Source: Porphyridium purpureum
Taxonomy: Eukaryota; Rhodophyta; Bangiophyceae; Porphyridiales; Porphyridiaceae
Direction of reading: 5' to 3'
Assembly: GCA_008690995.1 (NCBI GenBank)
Contig: VRMN01000004.1
Location: 1,302,001-1,366,000, forward strand
Length of the DNA stretch: 64,000 bases
Of the stretch, positions 28,864-39,200 are shown one piece after another. A program made the position numbers and the translations under genes. The notes under the pieces were generated by a model that was not told where the DNA came from, made no database searches, and saw nothing but the letters and a program-made list of their open reading frames with translations. The stretch's first letter is position 1. The number at the start of each line of letters is the position of its first letter.

Positions 28864-29754
28864 ATGCAGCGCGCTTTCAAGTCGTCTCCCCAAATCGCGC
28901 GACGGTCCCGTGAGTTATTCCGGACGCTGCTGAACGCCGACCGCTTTTTCGTGATCGCGGGACTCAACGTGATTGAAAGCGAGGAACAGACTGTTCAAGT
29001 TGCGCGAACGCTGCGCGACATTTGTGACGATCTGGCACTACCGCTGGTCTTCAAAGCATCATTTGACAAGGCGAATCGAAGTTCCGTGGTATCGTATCGC
29101 GGCGTTGGGCTCGATGCCGGCCTGAAAATCCTCGAGAAGGTCAAGGATCAGACGCTACTTCCGGTATTGACAGATGTGCATTGCCTCGCAACTTTGGGAG
29201 CGGCAGCCAGCGTGGTAGATGTGGTGCAAATTCCGGCATTTTTATGTAGACAGACTGACTTATTGCTTGCAGCTGGTCAATCTGGCCGCATCGTCCACAT
29301 CAAGAAGGGCCAGTTTGCGTCCCCACGGGTAGCCGTCCAAGCTGCACACAAGGTGCTGTCCACCGGCAACTCAAATGTGATTCTGTGCGAACGAGGTTTC
29401 GCATTTGGGTACGATGATCTCGTCTTCGACCCCACAAGCATTCCGGAGATGCGTCGTATGGTACCAGAAGTCCCACTTGTGGTCGACGTGAGCCACTCCC
29501 TTCAAAAGCCTGGTGGGAAAGTGCGCGATGACGGAACGGTGGAGAGCAGTGGCAGGCGCTTCCTCATTCCGACAATGGCGAGATGCGCAGTAGCGATTGG
29601 CTGCAATGGCTTATTCCTTGAAGTCCACCCGTGTCCAGACGAGGCGCCTGTGGACAGCCAAGTGCAATGGCCTCTAGGCAAGGTACACACCCTCCTGTCA
29701 GAATTGCTAGATATCGCGGGAGCCACACGCGCCCGTGAGACGAGTTGTGTTTAG
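28864..29754 (+). CDS. kdsA: 3-deoxy-8-phosphooctulonate synthase (KdsA)
   Basis: A 297-aa protein. The first ATG of the frame is 28864 (MQRAFKSSPQIARRSREL). TIM-barrel motifs of KDO-8-P synthase are intact: FVIAGLNVIES, VFKASFDKANRSSVVSYRG, LTDVH, VVQIPAFLCRQTDLL, HIKKGQFASP, ILCERGFAFGYDDLVFD, VVDVSHSLQKPGG and FLEVHPCPDEA. It condenses phosphoenolpyruvate with arabinose-5-phosphate to KDO-8-phosphate. In bacteria KDO goes to lipopolysaccharide; in plants and some algae it goes to cell-wall or scale polysaccharides. The absence of the Cys/metal motif of class II enzymes cannot be decided by eye. No intron and no signal peptide. Bacterial-like ancestry with long residence in plants and algae is known for the family. 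Confidence 0.93.
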   Translation: MQRAFKSSPQIARRSRELFRTLLNADRFFVIAGLNVIESEEQTVQVARTLRDICDDLALPLVFKASFDKANRSSVVSYRGVGLDAGLKILEKVKDQTLLPVLTDVHCLATLGAAASVVDVVQIPAFLCRQTDLLLAAGQSGRIVHIKKGQFASPRVAVQAAHKVLSTGNSNVILCERGFAFGYDDLVFDPTSIPEMRRMVPEVPLVVDVSHSLQKPGGKVRDDGTVESSGRRFLIPTMARCAVAIGCNGLFLEVHPCPDEAPVDSQVQWPLGKVHTLLSELLDIAGATRARETSCV

Positions 29755-29903
29755 CACGCGACCACTGCGCACGCTTGGCTGGTCTGCTACTGATGCTTAT
29801 TTTTATGAGGTGAGTTGTGCGACGGAAGGCGTACACAGTAAAGATGTATGTGGGTCAGATCACGGGCGCGCTCGCACGCAGGACAACGGACAAAGTACAT
29901 TCT

Positions 29904-31031
29904 TCATGAAAAGCTAAGCCCTTCGAACTCGAAAACGTTCAAAGCGTAACCTACAAAGGAGATGACGCATGCAGAGATAAAGATCTTATTGCGCCAGCGT
30001 CGACTGCGCTCTGCTTCCGAAAGCTGCTTGGCGGACGTTTTGGTCGCTGTGTCCGCGGATCTCCGAGCCGCTTCTTCCGCAGCAGATCGGGCAGACATCC
30101 GCGCCGGTCTGGAATCGTTTGTTTCGGCAGCACTCATTTGCTCCGCGAGATCCGGGTACAACTTACTACGCATAGTGTGGCAAAACTGGACGAGGTTCTT
30201 TCTCTCCAGCAGGAGATCCCGCAGGCGTGAGTTTTGAATCGGCGAGTATACGATGCAAGACAAGTACCCAAACAGAAAGGCGTCAATCGACGCAGGTTTC
30301 CCACCGTAGAAGAATTCGCTGTGCGAACCCAGCCTGCTACTAAAATGCGAAAGCGCGAGGTCCGCATCCTGATAGGCTTGTTCAATACCTTGCTCGGTGC
30401 CCATGAGACCAGATTCCAGGGCCTGTCGTACACGACGACGTTCTTTCATAGGATTGAGCCAGCTCATCGGATATGTCAATCCCTCGGCAAGCTTCTCCTT
30501 GATGTAAACTTCGTAGCAGACATCGTCCAGGTACCACTCATAGAACATCACACTGGTAAACGTACTCTGCAGCAAGGATGCAAAGGCGTCCGACTCGGCG
30601 AGCTGTGTCTTCGTGAGCGCGCGATCAACCAGACCTATCATTCCTCCGGTGCGGGTACGAAGAACCTGACGTATCGCATGCAACCCAGCTGCCGAGCTGA
30701 TCCCGAGAGCTGCAGCATGATTGCCAGCATGATTCACTTTTCCAGCCGCTGCGCCAGATGTGGAATCAGCTGCCGATTCGGGACCCGTCGCAGTAGACGA
30801 GGATATGCGCGCACCCCGCACGTGCATATACGGCAAGCAATGAGTGGCCGTCATAGCGTGCGAGCTATTGCAACGCAGGGAGCAGTCGAGGCCTGCGACT
30901 TTGACAAGCGTCAGCGCAGCCATATCCTCCGGGTGCAGTAGCGGCAGCTCCCAGCCCGACGGGCCACAATACAAATGCACTTCAGATTGATCCATCTCCG
31001 CCCGCCGCGATCTAAAATGTCGCACCCGCAT
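29904..31031 (-). CDS. Metaxin-like outer mitochondrial membrane protein
   Basis: A 375-aa protein from the ATG at 31031-31029. A second ATG (MDQSEVHLYCGPSGWELP) at 30995 may be the real start. The N-terminal thioredoxin-like fold (Tom37/metaxin type) is followed by a GST-C-like helical domain with the metaxin signature GGKPASIDAFLFGYLSCIVY and LVQFCHTMRSKLYP. A charged linker and a C-terminal anchor IFISACVISFVGYALNVF follow. Metaxins work with the SAM complex in inserting beta-barrel proteins into the outer mitochondrial membrane. A Ser/Thr/Ala-rich insertion (about residues 95-125) is unusual. Its 3' end converges on kdsA; upstream it is divergent from SEN2 with 146 bp. Confidence 0.8.
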   Translation of the reverse strand: MRVRHFRSRRAEMDQSEVHLYCGPSGWELPLLHPEDMAALTLVKVAGLDCSLRCNSSHAMTATHCLPYMHVRGARISSSTATGPESAADSTSGAAAGKVNHAGNHAAALGISSAAGLHAIRQVLRTRTGGMIGLVDRALTKTQLAESDAFASLLQSTFTSVMFYEWYLDDVCYEVYIKEKLAEGLTYPMSWLNPMKERRRVRQALESGLMGTEQGIEQAYQDADLALSHFSSRLGSHSEFFYGGKPASIDAFLFGYLSCIVYSPIQNSRLRDLLLERKNLVQFCHTMRSKLYPDLAEQMSAAETNDSRPARMSARSAAEEAARRSADTATKTSAKQLSEAERSRRWRNKIFISACVISFVGYALNVFEFEGLSFS

Positions 31032-31177
31032 GAAGCCACCCCCGAGCCAGAGTGACAGGCTGACCAACGCGTTTACTGTTAAACCGTTTGGATCTGAGCG
31101 GCCGGAGCCTTTGGGACAAGCGGTGCGCGTGCTGACGTGCCGCCGGGACGGGAAGAGGTTCGTTGCCTCCTTTTGTG

Positions 31178-32032
31178 ATGTCCGACGCTAGGCCAGATCA
31201 AGATGATGCCCAAGAAGCGAGGGCACTTGAAGACGTAGAAGCAAATGAGCTGGCGCGCGGCGTGGTGCGCGAGCGGGCAGTTTGGGTCGAGCAAGCGCAC
31301 GGCATTCTTCTCCTGCGCTCGCATGTGGTTGGTTTCGGAATGTTAAGCTTGAGCAGAAGGCTCACCAAACCTTCCAGCGCGGGCAGGCGCGGAAAGAAAG
31401 GTGGGCGCCCGACGCACGGAGTCATGGAGGTACCTGAGAATGAGCACTTGCAGCTTACTTTGGAGGAAGCGTACTACGCCGCATTCGAGGCACGTCTGCT
31501 CTATATCTTTGGGATTGAAGACCCAGCAAAAGCATGGTTGGAGGAAGACTGTTGGGCGCAGTTCTGCTCTCTTGACTCGAACTTTCCCATGGCATTCGCT
31601 GCGTACTACAAGTACCGGAAAGCTGGCTGGGCACCGCACAGCGGACTCAAGTACGGAGCGGATTATGTTTTGTATGATCACCGGCATCTCATGAAGACCA
31701 AAGCTCATCATGCTCATGCACCTTACTGTGTGCGCCTTGTGTACAGGAGAGAGGATGAAGCCGACACCACCGTGCTCGCCGAGTCGGCACCCAGTCTTTA
31801 TGGTACGCTGCGGGTGACACATAATGTCGTCAAAAAGCTCGTCTTGTGCCTAGTTGTATATCCAGTGTCCGGTGGGCATCTTCGAAGTGCTTCAGACGCA
31901 CGGAGCTGTATCTCCGTCCGTGAACTCATGTTTAGAAGGTTTGTACCGACCAAGCATCTGACACCAACATGGCAAGAACTGAAAAAGCGACAGAAAATCG
32001 AAGAGCGCACGATCAAAAAAGCCCAGAAATAG
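31178..32032 (+). CDS. SEN2: tRNA-splicing endonuclease catalytic subunit SEN2
   Basis: A 284-aa protein from ATG 31178 (MSDARPDQDD). The C-terminal endonuclease fold contains the catalytic triad of the family: Tyr in KYGADYVLYD (about Y166), His in HAHAPYCVRLVY (about H180) and Lys in RVTHNVVKKLVLCLVV (K219/K220). The preceding LTLEEAYYAAFEARLLYIF is the conserved helical segment of Sen2/Sen34. It cuts at one splice site of intron-containing pre-tRNAs in the Sen2-34-54-15 complex. The length is short compared with yeast Sen2 (377 aa), mainly because of a compact N-terminal half. It implies intron-bearing tRNA genes in this genome. Confidence 0.87.
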   Translation: MSDARPDQDDAQEARALEDVEANELARGVVRERAVWVEQAHGILLLRSHVVGFGMLSLSRRLTKPSSAGRRGKKGGRPTHGVMEVPENEHLQLTLEEAYYAAFEARLLYIFGIEDPAKAWLEEDCWAQFCSLDSNFPMAFAAYYKYRKAGWAPHSGLKYGADYVLYDHRHLMKTKAHHAHAPYCVRLVYRREDEADTTVLAESAPSLYGTLRVTHNVVKKLVLCLVVYPVSGGHLRSASDARSCISVRELMFRRFVPTKHLTPTWQELKKRQKIEERTIKKAQK

Positions 32033-32308
32033 TGGCGACTGCGGTGTGTGTGAATGATGGTGTTCGGGCATGTATGTCGTTTGGTCCAGGAGGTGCAGGA
32101 CGAGCGGTTTCGCGCAGCTCTTAAAATAAGAGGGACGGTTCAGTTTCGAAGAGGTGGAACTCAAAGCTCGACCCCGCCGTATCCATCTCTACCGCACTTC
32201 CAGATAAACGCATCGCCTTCTGCAGATCGCATGCTGAGACAACTCGCGAACTCGAATATTCCGCGACGAAGACCTGAGCCGTCGAGAAGCAGCATGCGCC
32301 TACCCAGG

Positions 32309-32342
32309 GTACAGTGGAGTCGCGACGTTCATCGCACTGTAC
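32309..32342. promoter_or_regulatory. Facing GTACAGT pair upstream of the zinc-ribbon gene
   Basis: GGTACAGTGGAG (core 32309-32315) and, on the minus strand, CCGGTACAGTGCGATG (core 32336-32342), 27 bp start to start and pointing at each other, 88-121 bp before the ATG at 32430. They lie in the 397-bp space 32033-32429, which otherwise shows no gene. Confidence 0.45.
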
Positions 32343-32429
32343 CGGCGGTGGTGAACTGGAAGGAGGGACGCAACGCAAGCTGCGCCAGGAGCGCGGGGAG
32401 GAGTCAAACAACGTGGTGCTGTCTTTAAA

Positions 32430-33005
32430 ATGTGGACCACTCAAGCATTCATCTACGGCACAGCGGTCAGAGGCCGTCGTCTGGCAGCTAGAACCGGGTT
32501 CGCGGCGAATCACCGCAAGGCGCAAACGGCCCGCGCTAGGCAGACCGCTCGCAGCGCGCGCACGACTCTCGTTGCCCAGTGGGGTCCTGGAGGGCCGAAC
32601 TCCTCTCCGCCACCACCGCCGCCATCTCCTCCGAATGATTCGCTGTTCCGTTTAAGCCGATTTCTTCAAAGCGGCGCGGGCCAGTTGGCAGGTTGGGGCC
32701 TCGTCACCTACCTCGTTCTCAGTGGGCGCTTCCTGGATTGGGTTGTCGCTCTGATTGGATTGGCTGTCCTCACTCCAGTGATTGGGATTGCGGCTTTCCG
32801 ATTCTGGCTCGGACGAAACTTGGTTCAAGGAGAGTGTGCCAGTTGCGGTGTTCCTCAAGCTGCAATTCGTGACCGAACGTTTGTGTGCCTCAACTGTGGG
32901 CAACAACTTGAAGCTGCAGCTGGCGGTACTTTCCCAGTCGTTTACGGAGATCCCTCAGAAGCAACCATCGATGTGGAAGTCGTTGAGAACGACTCAGATT
33001 CATAG
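32430..33005 (+). CDS. Putative plastid membrane protein with C-terminal zinc ribbon
   Basis: A 191-aa protein from ATG 32430. The N-terminal 45 residues are rich in Arg, Ala, Thr and Ser and lack acids (GRRLAARTGFAANHRKAQTA), like a plastid transit peptide. A proline run (PPPPPPSPP) follows, then two hydrophobic segments (AGWGLVTYLVLSG and WVVALIGLAVLTPVIGIAAF, about 87-122), then a ribbon with two CxxC pairs (CASCGVP and CLNCGQQ, 14 residues apart) and an acidic tail (VEVVENDSDS). Zinc or iron binding by four Cys is inferred. The overall layout recalls small thylakoid or envelope proteins of plants and algae, but I cannot name the family. Confidence 0.7.
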   Translation: MWTTQAFIYGTAVRGRRLAARTGFAANHRKAQTARARQTARSARTTLVAQWGPGGPNSSPPPPPPSPPNDSLFRLSRFLQSGAGQLAGWGLVTYLVLSGRFLDWVVALIGLAVLTPVIGIAAFRFWLGRNLVQGECASCGVPQAAIRDRTFVCLNCGQQLEAAAGGTFPVVYGDPSEATIDVEVVENDSDS

Positions 33006-33057
33006 ATTAGAGGCAGCAGATTGACTGAAGGGTGAAGCGTTTCATACCTGTAACATT

Positions 33058-33120
33058 TCTCTCTCTCTCTTTTTTTTCTTTTTTTTCTTTTTTTTCTTTT
33101 TTTTTTTTCCTTCCCCTTTT
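33058..33120. repeat. (CT)n then T8C/T9 polypyrimidine tract
   Basis: A CTCTCTCT run followed by T-tracts separated by single C, in the 257-bp convergent space before VPS13. It is a low-complexity 3' region. Confidence 0.85.
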
Positions 33121-33262
33121 CCTTCGTTCTTGCACAGACACAACATCATATGCTTGGCTGCGATTCTCATCCAACTGTCTCGATCAAAAGCCGTCAGCGT
33201 GATACGATGCACCCTGCACAACAGGAAAACAATATCCCAAAGTGCCTGGTGGTATTGTAATC

Positions 33263-36200
33263 TTACACGCCTGAGATCAGCATGTCGACGGCTTTAATAA
33301 CATCCCCGTCTGTGCGGAACAGAGCCATGCGAGCTCGATGCTCATCAAAACCAAGTTCCAGGAGTTGCGCGACTTCATCCTCGAAATCCTTTTCTGCGAC
33401 AATGGGTGCCACTGGCACCCCAGATGCTGAACCAGCTTGAAGCTCCCTATGTTCCGACGATCCCTTGAGTGGTTGGGAACGTCCACGTTTGATACCAGAT
33501 GCCCACGACATTATCTTTTCTCTTGTGCCGGCCTTCTTCAGGGGGATTTCTCTGTACTGAGCTACCTGCCCTACGTCGCCAGATTTCTCGTCTTCGTTTG
33601 ATCTTCCTTGGCGTGTCCCAGGTTCTCGCGAAAATCCTGCACGATTGCCCGTGTCTGGATTGACGCGCGACAGCGAGCTTGATCCCTTCCTGACGGTCGG
33701 CGGCTTATCCGCATCCGCGAGCACCCTGTCTGTGACTACGACTTTCATTCGCACACACGGCCCGCGAGCTTGAAGCTCCTGATACACAAATGTGTCCGGA
33801 GAAGCATTTCGGATCAGAAGCAACGGCTCTGCCAGCATCGAGGCAGCAAAAAAGAGAACGACTTTTCTCTGGCTGGCGGTCTTCAGAATGAAAGATCCAC
33901 GCACATCCGAGACAATACTATCAGCCCCTTGAGCAACGAAAACCATCTTGTGATGGGCCAAAAGTCTCTCGAGAGGAGCTTCTGCCCAGCGCCCCGAGTG
34001 CAACACCAATTCGGACACTATCAATGTTTCAGGAAGATCATTTGCGATGTGAAAGACACACGTCCGCTCATGATCAAACCAACCGTGATGAGATGCAATG
34101 ATAGCATCGATTCCCGGGTCGAGGGAGGCGAGCAACTCCGCTGCGCTAGGCTGATTCTGTACATTAACATGCGCCAACAGTCCACTCTCGTTTCGACTTG
34201 ATGGTGAAAGGGAGACACCGTCCGCAGCGCCAATACCTTCCTCGCCATCACGCGGGAAATCCTCAATCTCAAGAGCACCCAGAAGGATGGAAGATGCAGA
34301 GGCACCCGATGAAGGAATTAGAGACTTCTTCGATTCAGAAGCGTAACGTATAGCCTGTTGCAACTCATCGCGAGCTTTCTGAGAGCCGCAGAACAATCGC
34401 TGCCATGAGGTGGACGGAGAAGATGCATTTCGCACGCCTAGCATAAGATAGTCCTTGTTTTCTGCAGAGACATGCGTGTTTGAAATATTTTCCAACGGGC
34501 AGGACCAAACCAAGTCACCATCCAAAGTTGCTACGACCAAGCGCAACGTTGTGACGAGCGCAACACGGCTCTTCTCCGCTCGCTTCACATTCACCTCGTT
34601 GTTCTTCAACTTCCGCCGCAGCAGAGGATCTGCCCTCGTGAAGCGACGAACAATCAACCACGTTTCCTCGGCTCGGGAAGAGCTGCTAGATGCAGATGTC
34701 AGTTCGAGCCAGAATAGAACTGTTTCTCTGTCCTGGATGGAGTGTGCCTCGTAACCAACTCGGTTCGATTCAGAACGCCCGGCGGCATTCAAGATAGCAT
34801 CCCCTAAGGAGTCCCGGAAATCGTAGGGGCGCAACCGATTTCCCCTGGCAATACGCGGAGGCCGGAGCGGCTCAGCAATGTCGGTCAAGCGCTGAGTGAC
34901 AATCATGTTCCGGATTCCTACCGCAGGCTCTGCAATCATGTCCAACGCACCGGTCAATGGCTTCAATGCCACGCCCGCCACTCCTTTGCCTAGCCCTTTC
35001 CAAAATCCAAGGAATCCATCTTGTCTAGCTCCCTCTACAGGATTTGTAAACAACCCTGTCGCCCCAGACCGGATTCCGTGACCAAGAGCAATGGTTCCGG
35101 CAAGCAAGCCAGTGGCGAGAGTTTGAGAGCCGCGATGCTGGTTGTATCGCATTGCCTCTCGTTCAGCGATGTATTTCTTGTCCCCAATTGCGGACTCGAG
35201 ACCTTGCGCCATGGCCCTCGGTATTCCGCCAACAGACCCGATCAGGCCTCCCGCCGTGTTGGAAATCAAAGACGCCCCACCTCGCCCAACGCTCGTTATA
35301 AATTCAACAGATCCTTTGGCCTTGCGCGGTTCCACGAAGAAGTCCCGGGCACCGATCGAGACGGACTCAAACAAGCCAGACGCATTTCCTAAGAGAGCGT
35401 TTGACGCGACCACTTGGTACTTATTCTGGTTCACTTGCTGCAAATAGAACTTGCCGATTAAATTGCGGAAATGATCGACGTTGTCGAACACATTTTCGAG
35501 CTCAAGAGCATTCAATTCGAACTCAGCGTTCTCCACATTTCCAAGAACAGCAATCAGGGTCCTTATCAGTGTGCGATACTTCCGCATGGGAAGCTGCACA
35601 TTCTGCGAAGCAGAAAAGGAAAGCGAAAATTTGACTGGTGCCAGTAGTAGGCGGTCAATACAAATCCGCGGAGGCAGGTCGTCCTCGGAAATTGCGCGAG
35701 TCTTATGTGACTTCACAAAGCCTTTCGACTCCTCGTCGTCATCAAGCGGCTCTCGCTCATCAACTGATCCCAAACTCATTTGAACAGTCATTGCGTAAAG
35801 CTTCAGAGCAAACGTTTCCTCAAGACAGACGCGAAATTGCTGGAACGCGACGTAGAACGCGGAGACACGAACAATCTCGTCCTTCGTGTTCTTCACACGG
35901 TCCAAGGTTAATTGCATGGCAGGCGGTCGAGTGCCAGCAGTACTGTCCTTACTAGAGTCATTACGCGGAAACCACAAGACTACAGGATACGACGGATTCT
36001 TCAACTGGTTATCAATCTGAAAGTCGCCGACTTCTGTGATGATCAACCGCCTCTCGTCGGATTCATCCATGTGAAAGCGGATGTCACGCAAAGAAATGTA
36101 GCATACTTCATCGAGATCTGCATTGGTGCAACTGATACCGATTGCGGAGATTACCACCTCAATATCCATGGAGACGATCTCGTCTCTAATTACTTCCAAT

Positions 36201-39200
36201 TGGTGAGCCGAAGGCGCAGTCGTCGCTGATATTTCAGCGGCATCATCACTGACTGACTTAGTACCTTCATCAGCGGCAACAAGACTTAGTTCCGTGTCGC
36301 CGCCCTCAGCGGCATTCTCTCCGCTCAGTACGTCATCCCATGCCACAATAGGCACAGGTTTCGGTTCTATGTCGCTGGAAATTTTGCGGCGCGATGCGGG
36401 TAGAACTGCAGCGGCTTTGCTGGATGCCTCCAAGGCCGCAAGGTGAACGTCATCGTCAAAGAAGGTGACGATTCTCGAGGGGCCGTTCATTTCTACACGG
36501 ACAAACAAGGGCAAATCGGAACCACCAAATCGATCGTATTGGACCGCCATTACAACGTCAATGCACAGCTCAAACTCGGGGGACGAGACCTCCACATTTC
36601 GAAACAAACCTGGGGTTACTTCTTTTCTCCTTGTTTCGATGGCCCGAATCATCAACAGCTGCTTACGCTTCGGCGCCTGAATATCATCCCAAGCGTATCT
36701 GGTGGTCATTCCCGGTTTCAACAGCCACGGGTGGGCTTTGTTAGAGGTCATTTGCCTGAAGGCAATAGCACGGGTTTTGCAGTAGTTTCGAATACGGTAG
36801 GGAGGATGGTCCAGATCCTCACCATACACCTGGATTAACAAAGAGCCTCCTTCCAGGCGGGTGCTCACGACTCTCGCAATGTACTGCTCGTGAGTTTTCG
36901 GTCGATACATTTTCGCCGGGACTTCGCCCAACGTTTTCTCGACCGGAATTGCCTGCGACCAAATCCAATCGCTGGAAGCAGGATTGATGGAGTCGGCAAT
37001 TCGAAAACACAATCCGCGCTCATCTTCATCCGAGCGCCCGGCGGACGACTTCCGAAAGTCCCAGGATACAGCCGCCCTTTTCCCCGGTTCCAAATGATGA
37101 ACATGTGACGCAAGCAAAATGCCTCGATTGTCGAGAGCTGCGGGTTCGCACCACTGAATATATCTGCTTGTCTTGTTCTCCACCCATAGCTGATGCCGGA
37201 TACACACCACAGTTGTTCGGTGAAATGGGCGACGCCCTGTCCTACAATCCAACGTCAAATAAGAGAACGTGGTGGATACCGAATCGTATTTGTCCACTTC
37301 TTGTACGTCTACGTTGGCGGACCATCCCGAGTCGTTGCCAATGCTCACCCGCTGACCAGAATTATCAAAAATATCATGGAACTCGAGCAAAGAACCAGTA
37401 CAAACAGCGAAACTCTCAGGTTTCTCGCCGGGAGGACGTCCTTCAAGAGCCAACGTGTATCGGCTTTTAGAATGGTAGTTCAGGGTCGATGAAGTCGACC
37501 TCAACGAAACCGGAAGCTTTGATCTCACAAGGAGCGGCTTACTGGTGCGATTACGAAGCCATACATCTGCGAAAATGACAACTCGTTGGTGGTTGCACGA
37601 AGACTCGCGCTCAAATTTGAGAGGGACAGCAGAACCAGGCTTTTGAGAATTCCGACACCAGAAATACCCCATCGAATCTCTCAGACTGAAAGGACGCACT
37701 TCTTCAAACTGCGGCGATTTTCCGAGTGCAACCGATTCGTAGTCCAAAGTATCATTGTTTGCAAAGTCCACCTCAAGCAGAATGTCAGAAAGGTCTCGCT
37801 GGTTAAGCACAAAGACCTCATAGACCCCTGCAGAATCTGCCACACCTTGGTCTACCAAAATAAACTCCTTACTTCGCCGCGGACCCATCTGCGTCATGAA
37901 CATCTTGAAGAAAAGCGGACGCGGCAACGCATTTTCTACCACGAGAGGCGGAATCAAGTGAATATCTACCCAAGCTCGTGATAAAAGCTCGCGAACCGTC
38001 CCAGAGTCAATCTTCGGCTTCAGAGAGAGATGGAACTCCTTCTCACTCGACTGGACTGCCCGGCAAACAATCTTCAAGTCACATTCTGGCAAAGGCCTCC
38101 CGTCGCCCGCAGCGTCCTGAGATCCGCTACCCCGAGAATCTGACGTGATCTGGTTCCATGCATATTCGCGAAGGTTCTCTATTTTTGCCAGTGGCTGGCT
38201 GAATGAGAATACAGACTCTATTTCTCCAAAATCCGAACTGTCATCATCAGCCGGCTCGATGGAAGAAAGTCGCCGCAAGGAAACCACAGATTCCTTGATG
38301 CAAGGGCGTACCAGAAGAGGTCTATTCACAGAATATACCGGAACTGACCAGTGCCCTCCGGGAGCCATGACGACGCATGTGTCTCCATCGCTTATCTCAA
38401 TGGGCACAGCAGTGCTGTTTACAACGCGCGCCAGGCTTCGTATGATTCCAACTGCCACACCATCCTCCATTCGAACTTCCCAGACCATCAAGACTTCCTG
38501 CATCTCCTGCGTCACCAATTGAGATGATGCATTCTTCGATTTGCTACACAACGCTTGAATTTCGAGAGGGTCTGGTGGAAACGCCACACACGCGATACGC
38601 GAATGTTCCAGCGAAAGCGATACCTCAAGAAACCCGTGGAACTTGACAGTGCATTGCATCAGATCTTTTCGCTGCTTCTGAGCCATGGTGGTCTCGCTCG
38701 ACAATAGCACGTCCTCAGCAGCAATATCGACTTCATACTGGGCACCATTTGCAATAACCCGTTCCGCAGACGAGGCAGGCTCCTGAAATATAAGGCTTCG
38801 CCCACTTTCATTTCGCACCACGTAAGCCGCGACACTCGGACGGCGTCGCTGAACGTCTTCGGCATCTGCGCCAGCAGCTTGGCTTGGGCCCTCTCCGACA
38901 GAATCAATGGCGCTCTGAACAGCCTTCAACACTTGAGCCAAGCCCGTCAATGTACTTGGGGTAAGATTTATATCCATGCGATCGTCTGTTCGAACCCCAA
39001 TCGCTTTGGCTCCTTCACTGCCTTCATTAACAGCAAGGCGCAAACGAAACGTCTCAATGCCGGGAACCCAGTATCCTCGCATTCTGTCAAAAAGATCTAA
39101 CGACATCTCCGACTCGACGTTAGTCACAATCGGCGCGTTGGACCGTACAACACTATCGCGCAAGCGAAATTCCAGAACAGGGACGTAGCTATTCGACGCT

